A stretch of 13,826 nt of DNA from Streptosporangiaceae bacterium (GTDB lineage Bacteria; Actinomycetota; Actinomycetes; Streptosporangiales; Streptosporangiaceae), in the NCBI GenBank assembly GCA_030039095.1, contig JASHQP010000745.1:1-13826 (forward strand), in the 5' to 3' direction. The position numbers and the translations under genes are program-made. The notes under the pieces are model-generated. The model was not told where the DNA came from. It did no database searches and saw nothing but the letters and a program-made list of their open reading frames with translations. This document shows, piece by piece, positions 8,704 through 13,826 of this stretch. Numbering within the stretch: the first letter of the stretch is position 1; each line of letters starts with the position of its first letter.

Positions 8704-8716
8704 GGCGGTCAGTGTA
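8704..8716 (-). promoter_or_regulatory. Probable leaderless promoter of valS
   Basis: On the minus strand TACACT (8711-8716) fits the actinobacterial -10 pattern TANNNT. It is followed by only seven bases (gaccgcc) before ATG 8703, and there is no Shine-Dalgarno. This spacing is the classic arrangement in which transcription starts on the A of the start codon, giving a leaderless mRNA. The -35 region (about TTCCGG at a 17-base spacing) is poor. The promoter supports ATG 8703 as the real valS start, upstream of the frameshift. Confidence 0.5.
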
Positions 8717-8781
8717 GCGCGGCGGGCGAGCCGCCGGAATTTTGCCCACCGGAACCTGGTGGGAATGCGGAGAAGAGGGAA

Positions 8782-8830
8782 TTGACACTACGTCGCTTAC
8801 TAAACGTAGCAGAGCGCTTACCAGTAGTAT
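8782..8830 (+). promoter_or_regulatory. Promoter and possible operator region of the small secreted protein gene
   Basis: TTGACA (8782-8787) is a perfect -35 hexamer. The -10 is less clear: TAGCAG at 8807-8812 has a 19-base spacer, while TAGTAT at 8825-8830 fits TANNNT but lacks a matching -35. Two repeat sets overlap these elements. One is a perfect inverted repeat, CTACGT (8788-8793) with ACGTAG (8804-8809). The other is a direct repeat of CGCTTAC (8794-8800 and 8815-8821), spaced 21 bases, about two helical turns. Both are suggestive of regulator binding. Confidence 0.45.
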
Positions 8831-8872
8831 TCCAAGGGCCGCAAACCGGCTCGACACGGGGAGATAGTGATC

Positions 8873-9394
8873 ATGGCACGCATTCCGTCGAAGGCCGCCG
8901 CAGTCCTCGGAGCGGCGGCGAGCCTCGCGCTGCTCTCGGCGCCCTGGGCGTCCGCGAGCACGTCGGGCACCCAGACGTTCGTTCTCACCACCCGTTCCAC
9001 GGCGGCGAACCCGGTCTACCAGGCGACGGCGACGGGCCCGATCTCGGCCACCGGCACCATGCAGGCCACGTCGACGGCGTCGAGCGCACCGCTCAGGGCG
9101 AGATTCCCCAAGGGAACGTTCCTGCTCAACGAGGTCTCGGCCGGCCATGAGACCGGCACGATCAACCCGACGACGTGCGCGGCCGTCTACACCGACACCG
9201 GCATCAAGTACACGATCACCGACGGCACCGGCAGCTACAAGGGGATCACCGGCAGCGGGACCGCCAACCTCAGGTTCACCGGGACGCTGCCGAAGCTCAG
9301 CAACGGCAAGTGCAACGAGTCGACCAGCGTGACCCCGGTCGCGGGCACCGCGCTCTCGGTCGTGCACGCGAGGGGCCCGGTCACCCTGCCCTAG
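8873..9394 (+). CDS. Small secreted protein of unknown function
   Basis: I do not recognise a named family. ATG 8873 is preferred because GGGGAG at 8858-8863 is nine bases upstream; an in-frame GTG at 8867 is too close to it. The N-terminus is a clear Sec signal peptide (basic start ARIPSKA, hydrophobic AAVLGAAASLALLSA) with likely cleavage after PWASA (about residue 25-27). The mature part, about 145 residues, is rich in Thr, Gly and Ser and has periodic strand-like segments. GTGSYKGITGSGTANLRFTG resembles the turn-rich motif of lipocalin or allene-oxide-cyclase-like barrels found in actinobacterial hypothetical proteins; this is an inference from pattern only. Two cysteines (INPTTCAAVY and NGKCNES) may form a disulfide. 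The total length is 173 aa. It is transcribed divergently from valS and appears monocistronic. Confidence 0.82.
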   Translation: MARIPSKAAAVLGAAASLALLSAPWASASTSGTQTFVLTTRSTAANPVYQATATGPISATGTMQATSTASSAPLRARFPKGTFLLNEVSAGHETGTINPTTCAAVYTDTGIKYTITDGTGSYKGITGSGTANLRFTGTLPKLSNGKCNESTSVTPVAGTALSVVHARGPVTLP

Positions 9395-9395
9395 C

Positions 9396-9418
9396 GCCGG
9401 CGCGGACCGCGCGCCGGC
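9396..9418 (+). terminator. GC-rich hairpin after the small secreted protein gene
   Basis: A perfect 9-bp stem (9396-9404 with 9410-9418, five-base loop) starts one base after the stop codon. A second weaker hairpin of TGGCGC/GCGCCA arms follows just downstream. There is no T-run, as is common for actinobacterial terminators, so function is probable but unproven. Confidence 0.5.
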
Positions 9419-9599
9419 CCTGGCGCTACTCCTGGCGCCACCGGGCCCGGCCGAACATGCCGCCGTACATCGCCGCTGGCGCGGCGCAGCCGCAGAACCT
9501 CGCCGGGCGGGCGGCGCGGGTGGCTCATCGGCGCAGGTGTTTTGGCCTGAATAGCCGTATCGTCGATGGTGTCGGTCCCAGTCACGGACGGAGCCCGCG

Positions 9600-10829
9600 G
9601 TGGATCCTGACATCAACCTGATAGACCAGGACGCCTACCAGCGCGGCGGCGCACCGCACGACCAGTTCGCCTGGCTGCGCCGGAACGATCCGGTGTACTG
9701 GCACGCGGACGGCGGCGACCCGTCGTGGCCCGGGTTCTGGGCGGTGACCAGGCACGCCGACATCGGGCACGTCTCCCGCCATCCCGAGATCTTCTCCTCG
9801 AGCCGGCGGCTGGTGCTGTTCGCGGAGACGCCGGAGTCCGAGATCGAGATGCAGCGCCTGATGATGCTGAACATGGACCCGCCCCAGCACACGAGGCAGC
9901 GCAGCTTCGTGAACCGCGGGTTCACGCCGCGGATGATCGGGAGGCTGGCCAAGCACGTCAGGGAGATCTGCGACACGCTCATCGACGAGGTGGCGCCCCG
10001 CGGCGAGGCCGACTTCGTCACCGACATCGCCGCGCCGCTGCCGCTGCAGGTGATCTGCGAGCTGGTCGGCGCGCCGCCCGAGGACCGGATGCGGATCTTC
10101 GAGCTCTCCAACAAGCTGGTCGGCTACGACGACCCTGAGTTCCGGCGCTCACCGGAGGAGGGGATGCAGGCCGCGGGGGAGATCTACGCCTATGCGGACG
10201 AACTGGCCGTGCGCCGCCGCGAGCAGCCCGCCGATGACATCGTGACCCGGCTGCTGCAGCCCGACGACGCGGGCGAGGTGCTGTCCACCAGCGAATTCGA
10301 CCTGTTCTTCCTGCTGCTGGCCGTGGCCGGCAACGAGACAACGCGCAACGCGGCGTCCGGGGGGATGCTCGCGCTGTTCCAGCACCCGGACCAGTGGCAG
10401 CGGCTGCTGGCCGACCGGGACCTCATCCCCACCGCCGCCGAGGAGATCGTCCGCTGGGTGAGCCCGGTGAACCTGTTCCGCCGCACCGCGACCTGCGACA
10501 CCGAGATCGGCGGCCGGGCGATCGCCGAGGGCGACAAGGTGGTGGTCTTCTACCCCTCGGCCAACCGTGACGAAGACGTGTTCACCGACCCGCAGCGGTT
10601 CGACGTCGGCCGCGACCCGAACCCGCACGTCGGGTTCGGCGGCGGCGGGCCGCACTTCTGCCTGGGGAGGCATCTCGCTGCCCTGGAACTACGGGTGCTG
10701 CTGGCGGCGCTCGCCGAGCGGATGCCGGACATCGAGCCCGACGGCGAAGCCAGCAGGCTCAGGTCCAATTTCCTCAACGGGATAAAGCACATGCCGGTGC
10801 GATTTACGCCATCGATCCCCAGAGCCTAG
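9600..10829 (+). CDS. Cytochrome P450 (CYP124/125/142-like)
   Basis: This is a soluble bacterial haem monooxygenase of 409 aa, the usual length. The GTG start at 9600 has GGAG at 9590-9593, six bases upstream. All core motifs are present. The I-helix oxygen-activation motif is AGNETTRN at 243-250 (Glu246/Thr247), the K-helix ExxR is Glu282-Arg285 in EEIVRWVSP, and the haem loop is GFGGGGPHFCLGRHLA with the thiolate ligand Cys354. The early block NMDPPQHTRQRSFVNRGFTPRMI is also typical. The GNETTRN variant, together with NMDPPQHTR and HFCLG, is characteristic of the group including CYP124, CYP125 and CYP142, which hydroxylate steroid side chains or methyl-branched lipids. The substrate here is not proven, and terpene oxidation is an alternative. 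No ferredoxin or ferredoxin reductase gene is adjacent, so electrons must come from partners elsewhere. A small hairpin (GTTTCC/GGAAAC) at 10829-10844 overlaps the end of the stop codon. Confidence 0.93.
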   Translation: MDPDINLIDQDAYQRGGAPHDQFAWLRRNDPVYWHADGGDPSWPGFWAVTRHADIGHVSRHPEIFSSSRRLVLFAETPESEIEMQRLMMLNMDPPQHTRQRSFVNRGFTPRMIGRLAKHVREICDTLIDEVAPRGEADFVTDIAAPLPLQVICELVGAPPEDRMRIFELSNKLVGYDDPEFRRSPEEGMQAAGEIYAYADELAVRRREQPADDIVTRLLQPDDAGEVLSTSEFDLFFLLLAVAGNETTRNAASGGMLALFQHPDQWQRLLADRDLIPTAAEEIVRWVSPVNLFRRTATCDTEIGGRAIAEGDKVVVFYPSANRDEDVFTDPQRFDVGRDPNPHVGFGGGGPHFCLGRHLAALELRVLLAALAERMPDIEPDGEASRLRSNFLNGIKHMPVRFTPSIPRA

Positions 10830-11097
10830 TTTCCGGGCGGAAACGTCGTATCCAGGCAACAAGTTCTCGCAGACGTCGACAAAAGCCCAGCATATGCGCA
10901 AGACCGTGCGCTTCGGCGCATTGGCACCCGCGGCTTTGCCCGCCAATTACACTCAGGCGACCGCGGCATTAAAAAGCTGGCTCGGCGGGAACGCGCGGAC
11001 CATTTCGCTCGTCCTACAACAAGGCAGAGATCGCCGGTAATCTTTCCGTCCTGGCTGGGATGTCGCGCGATTTGACTACGTCTTGCGGAGGTACTGG
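10830..11097 (+). other. Intergenic region upstream of the hydrolase pair
   Basis: These 268 bases look less GC-rich than the flanking genes and hold no convincing gene. Two hexamers fit the TANNNT -10 pattern, TACACT at 10948-10953 (the same hexamer as at valS) and TAATCT at 11038-11043. Neither has a good -35 at 16-18 bases. The promoter of the downstream hydrolase pair should lie here. Confidence 0.4.
11087..11091 (+). promoter_or_regulatory. Ribosome binding site fixing the first hydrolase start
   Basis: GGAGG lies six bases before GTG 11098. It falls inside the coding stretch if the TTG at 11083 were used, so it argues against TTG and for GTG 11098. The resulting N-terminus, (M)GLTS, matches that of the downstream paralogue. 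Confidence 0.75.
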
Positions 11098-12192
11098 GTG
11101 GGACTGACGAGCCCCGCCCTCGTGGCCGTGGTGGCCGTGGTCGGCGCGGCGGCGCTCGCCGCGATCCTGTGGTACTGGCCCAGGCTGGCCGGCCGCGGCG
11201 TGGTGCCGGTCCTGGCGCGGATCGCGGCTCTCGGCGTGCTCCAGCTCAGCGTGCTCGGCCTCATCTTCCTGATCGTCAACAGCTCCGCCGAGTTCTACTC
11301 GTCGTGGTCGGACCTGTTCGGTGACCAGTCCGGCGGAGGCGCGATCGTGGCCGGCCCGGCCAACGCCGGCCAGAGCCCGATCGGCAGCCGCTCACTGGCG
11401 TCGGTCACGGTGCTGGGAAACTCGGCCGTCGCCGTGCCCGACCGGCCCTCGGAGGCGGGCGGCCGGCTGCAGACTGTCCGGCTGTACGGTGAGCTCTCCG
11501 GGATCAGCGTGCCGGGATACGTGTACCTGCCACCCGGCTATGACGCCGGCGCGCAGGCCGCCTTGCCCGTTACGGTGGTGGTCTCCGGCGAGCTGGGCGA
11601 CCCGGCGAGCCCGTACGGTGCCGGCGTGCTCGCGGGCGCGGTCGCCAGCCAGATCGCCGCGCACCGCATCGCGCCGATGATCGTCGTCATGCTGCCGGCG
11701 CAGGTTGGCCGCGACGACGAGGGCTGCCTGAACGTTCCCGGCGGCACCCAGGCGGCCCTGTTCTTCACCCAGGATCTGCCGCAGATCATCGACTCCGACT
11801 ACCGGGCCACATCCCCGGCGACCCGCCGCTGGGCGGTGGTCGCCGACGCTCCGGGCGGGTACTGCGCCCTCCAGCTCGCGATGACGAGCTCGCAGACCTT
11901 CGCGGCAGCGGCGGTGCCGCCGGCCAGCTACACCGCCCCGCCGGGCCCCGCCGGGTCCGGCGGCAGCCCGCAGATCCGCGCCCAGGACGACTTGTCCTGG
12001 CTGCTGAAGCACCAGCCCATGCAGCCGATCTCGGTTCTGTTCACCGGCGCGGGCCCGGGCCAGCCCTTCCTCTCGGATGCCCGCCCGCCGATGCACGCCG
12101 GGCAGATGGGCCTCGCTCCGGGCAAGTGGCAGCTGTCCGGTGTCTTCGACTGGATCGGCGCCACCCTCGAGCCCCCGGCCGCGCGGAGCTGA
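11098..12192 (+). CDS. Membrane-anchored alpha/beta-hydrolase paralogue lacking the catalytic serine and histidine
   Basis: This 364-aa protein has two N-terminal membrane helices (about residues 7-27 and 37-60). The arginines in the short loop between them (WPRLAGRG) suggest that the large C-terminal domain faces outside. That domain aligns along its length with the downstream gene product, a putative esterase of the PF00756-like group. Shared landmarks are GLTS, WPR.AG, SWS.LFG, YVYLPP, C.NVP.G.QA, QD.PQ, GGYCA..LAM and a DDLSWLLKH-type block. At the nucleophile elbow, where the paralogue has GYSTGGYC, this protein reads ADAPGGYC, so the serine is Ala251. The C-terminal GGHNYGTW block carrying the catalytic histidine is replaced by a shorter segment (MGLAPGKW). 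It is therefore probably not an active hydrolase of this type. The frame is intact and shows no decay, so a binding, structural or regulatory role is likely. Its stop is four bases before the partner's ATG. Confidence 0.85.
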   Translation: MGLTSPALVAVVAVVGAAALAAILWYWPRLAGRGVVPVLARIAALGVLQLSVLGLIFLIVNSSAEFYSSWSDLFGDQSGGGAIVAGPANAGQSPIGSRSLASVTVLGNSAVAVPDRPSEAGGRLQTVRLYGELSGISVPGYVYLPPGYDAGAQAALPVTVVVSGELGDPASPYGAGVLAGAVASQIAAHRIAPMIVVMLPAQVGRDDEGCLNVPGGTQAALFFTQDLPQIIDSDYRATSPATRRWAVVADAPGGYCALQLAMTSSQTFAAAAVPPASYTAPPGPAGSGGSPQIRAQDDLSWLLKHQPMQPISVLFTGAGPGQPFLSDARPPMHAGQMGLAPGKWQLSGVFDWIGATLEPPAARS

Positions 12193-12196
12193 AACC

Positions 12197-13477
12197 ATGG
12201 GACTGACGAGCGGGTTCTTCATCTGGCTGATGATCGCCGTGGCCCTCGGCTCGGTCGCGGCGACGGTCTGGCTGTGGCCGCGGTTCGCCGGCCAGCGGCC
12301 CGCGATGATGGCGGCCAGGCTCGGCCTGATCGCCGCCAGCCAGCTCCTCGTGCTGGCCGCGGTCCTGGCGTTCGTCAACGGCTACTTCGCGTTCTTCGGC
12401 TCCTGGTCCGCGCTGTTCGGCGGCGGCGGATCGGCGCCGGTCAGCGTGTCGGCGGCGGCCGCGTCGTCGCGGCCGATCGTGGTCACCGGGTCCGACCTCG
12501 GCCCGGTTCCCGGCGGATCGGCCCTGCCCGAGGACTCCGACGGGAGGCTCGCGGCGAAGCCGCCGCACTTCCACGGCAAGAAGGCCGCGTCGCCGAGCAA
12601 GATGGCCGTGGCGCCGGGCCTCGATCTCAGGGGCGGCGCCGTCGCGGCCGCGCGCAAGGTCGGGAAGATACTGCAGATCACGGTCACCGGGGAGCACACC
12701 GGGATCGTCAGCGCGGCCAACTACGTCTACCTGCCGCCGCAGTACTTCCAGCCCGCCTACGCTCACGCCCGCTTTCCCGTGGTGCTGGCGCTGACCGGGT
12801 ACCCCAACGACACGTGGTCGATCGTGCGGTGGCTCGACCTGCCCTCGACCGCGGCGAACCTGGTCGCCCGCGGCAAGATCGGGCCGGCCGTCTACGTCAT
12901 GATGAACGTCTCGGTCGCCCTGCCGCGCGACACCGAGTGCACCAACGTGCCCGAGGGCCCGCAGGCGCAGACGTTCCTCGCGCAGGACGTGCCGCAGGCG
13001 GTGGAGCACACGTTCCGGGTGCAGACCGGCCGCACCGGCTGGTCGGTTCTCGGCTACTCGACCGGCGGCTACTGCGCGGCCAAGCTGGCCATGATGGACC
13101 CGTACCAGTTCTCCGCTGCGGTCTCGCTGGCCGGCTACTACACCGCGCTCCAGGACAGCACCACCGGAAATCTCTACGGTGGCAGCAGCGCCTTCCGGCA
13201 GGAGAACAACCTGGACTGGCGGCTGCTGCACCTGCCCGCCCCGCCGGTCTCGGTGCTGGTGACCTCCAGCCTGGTCGGTGAGCACGACCTCGCGGGCACG
13301 CTGGCGTTCCTGCACCTGATCCGCGCGCCCATGCGCGGTTACTCGCTGCTGGTGAAGCAGGGCGGGCACAACTACGGCACGTGGGTACGCCAGCTGCCGC
13401 AGTCGCTGGAGTGGCTGAACCAGCGGCTGGCCCCCGCCGCGTCACCCGCCCGGCCGACGCCGGGGGCCAGTCCCTGA
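12197..13477 (+). CDS. Membrane-anchored esterase-family alpha/beta-hydrolase
   Basis: This is a 426-aa protein with two N-terminal membrane helices (about 6-27 and 38-60), a Gly/Ala/Ser-rich linker (about 70-150) and an extracytoplasmic alpha/beta-hydrolase domain resembling esterase D/antigen 85-type enzymes. Catalytic candidates are Ser288 in the elbow GYSTGGYC, His391 in KQGGHNYGTW, and an acid in SLVGEHDLAG (Asp364, or Glu362). The substrate is unknown; an acyl ester or a cell-envelope acyl transfer is plausible from the fold and location. ATG 12197 has GGAG at 12185-12188, within the end of the upstream gene, and follows its stop by four bases, so the two are translationally coupled. 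The upstream gene is its paralogue without the catalytic residues. The C-terminus is a short Pro/Ala-rich tail. Confidence 0.88.
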   Translation: MGLTSGFFIWLMIAVALGSVAATVWLWPRFAGQRPAMMAARLGLIAASQLLVLAAVLAFVNGYFAFFGSWSALFGGGGSAPVSVSAAAASSRPIVVTGSDLGPVPGGSALPEDSDGRLAAKPPHFHGKKAASPSKMAVAPGLDLRGGAVAAARKVGKILQITVTGEHTGIVSAANYVYLPPQYFQPAYAHARFPVVLALTGYPNDTWSIVRWLDLPSTAANLVARGKIGPAVYVMMNVSVALPRDTECTNVPEGPQAQTFLAQDVPQAVEHTFRVQTGRTGWSVLGYSTGGYCAAKLAMMDPYQFSAAVSLAGYYTALQDSTTGNLYGGSSAFRQENNLDWRLLHLPAPPVSVLVTSSLVGEHDLAGTLAFLHLIRAPMRGYSLLVKQGGHNYGTWVRQLPQSLEWLNQRLAPAASPARPTPGASP

Positions 13478-13518
13478 GCCGGGCGCTGTCGGCGGGCGGG
13501 ACTGTCAGAGCCTCCTGG

Positions 13519-13524
13519 GATAAT
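13519..13524 (+). promoter_or_regulatory. Candidate -10 element for a leaderless regulator transcript
   Basis: GATAAT differs from the -10 consensus TATAAT at one position and lies six bases before ATG 13531, which has no Shine-Dalgarno. This fits a leaderless transcript. No convincing -35 is seen. Confidence 0.4.
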
Positions 13525-13530
13525 GGGCAG

Positions 13531-13826
13531 ATGCCGGAAGCAACGCAACCACGCATGGTCGGCCGGGAGGCCGAGCTGCGCAGGCTGCTCGCGCTGCTCG
13601 ACGATGCCGCGGCGGGCCGCCCGGTCGTGGCGCTGGTCAGCGGCGACGCGGGGGTCGGCAAGACCCGGCTGGTGAACGAGCTGTCGGCGGCGGCTCGGGA
13701 CCGCGGCTTCGCGGTGCTGACCGGCCGGTGCGCCGAGCTCGCGGACACCGTTCCGTACCTGCCGCTGGCCGACGCACTGCGGGACGCCACGGTCGGCGCC
13801 TCGGCCAGCGGCCCGCTGCTCGACGC
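13531..13826 (+). CDS. ATPase-type transcriptional regulator, LuxR/LAL-like (3' end outside window)
   Basis: Only the first 98 or so residues are in the window. They begin with the MVGREAELRRLLALLDDAAAG block typical of large signal-transducing AAA/STAND ATPases. A Walker A motif GDAGVGKT follows at residues 38-45, then a helix (RLVNELSAAARDRGF), a strand (AVLTGRCAEL) and VPYLPLADALRD. In the LAL group such an ATPase precedes tetratricopeptide-like repeats and a C-terminal LuxR helix-turn-helix, but that end is not visible. Other adenylate-cyclase-type or BTAD-lacking regulators are therefore possible. ATG 13531 is the most upstream sensible start; ATG 13555 (MVGRE) is an alternative. It lies 53 bases after the hydrolase pair on the same strand and probably has its own promoter. 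Confidence 0.85.
   Translation, partial: MPEATQPRMVGREAELRRLLALLDDAAAGRPVVALVSGDAGVGKTRLVNELSAAARDRGFAVLTGRCAELADTVPYLPLADALRDATVGASASGPLLD

Noticed and set aside
10894..11040. Small + strand ORF of 48 codons upstream of the hydrolase pair
   Set aside because: No ribosome binding site and several codons rare in this genome style (TTA, CTA, AGA); no recognisable sequence feature.
11083..11097. TTG 11083 as start of the first hydrolase gene
   Set aside because: The GGAGG ribosome binding site would lie inside the coding region; GTG 11098 is correctly spaced and matches the paralogue's N-terminus.
12041..13790. Minus strand ORFs opposite the second hydrolase and the regulator start
   Set aside because: Arg/Gly/Pro- or Ser/Ala-rich shadow translations with no recognisable domain; the + strand genes explain the coding signal.

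Overview
The window is high-GC DNA with strong G/C bias at third codon positions, GTG starts and several long antisense shadow frames. It also carries a Tat-exported EfeB, a signal-peptide lipoprotein EfeO, two probable leaderless promoters and a LuxR/LAL-type ATPase regulator. Together these point to a soil-type actinomycete (Actinomycetota, perhaps Streptosporangiales- or Streptomyces-like). I cannot name a genus from sequence alone. No tRNA, rRNA, CRISPR array, insertion sequence or phage gene is visible.

Layout. (1) 3-848 (+) is the 3' part of an unrecognised membrane-anchored extracellular protein. (2) 966-3364 (+) is an efeO-efeB pair whose stop and start codons overlap; the lipoprotein iron-uptake component and the Tat-exported DyP-type haem peroxidase are present, but no efeU permease is in view. 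(3) 3505-5217 (+) is a secreted phosphoesterase of the phospholipase C/acid phosphatase family. It is closed by a strong 18-bp hairpin terminator at 5230-5270, which sits between convergent transcription units. (4) 8703-5306 (-) is a unit of valS, msrB and a small hypothetical ORF. valS is broken near its N-terminus by an apparent one-base insertion, so the HIGH motif lies in a different frame from the start codon. (5) Divergent from valS, 8873-9394 (+) encodes a small secreted protein preceded by an upstream region rich in repeats. (6) 9600-10829 (+) is a soluble cytochrome P450 resembling the CYP124/125/142 group, with no redox partner beside it. (7) 11098-12192 and 12197-13477 (+) form a tightly coupled pair of paralogous membrane-anchored alpha/beta-hydrolases. 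The second has an apparently complete catalytic set. The first has lost the nucleophile serine and the catalytic histidine. (8) 13531 to the window end (+) is the start of an AAA/LAL-type ATPase regulator.

How the parts relate. EfeO and EfeB should work together on extracellular iron. The phosphoesterase, the secreted 173-aa protein and the hydrolase pair are also exported or surface-facing, so much of the window serves the cell envelope or the outside. valS and msrB are housekeeping genes. The two observations most worth following are the valS frameshift, in a normally essential gene, and the active/inactive hydrolase pair, which looks like an enzyme with a pseudoenzyme partner.
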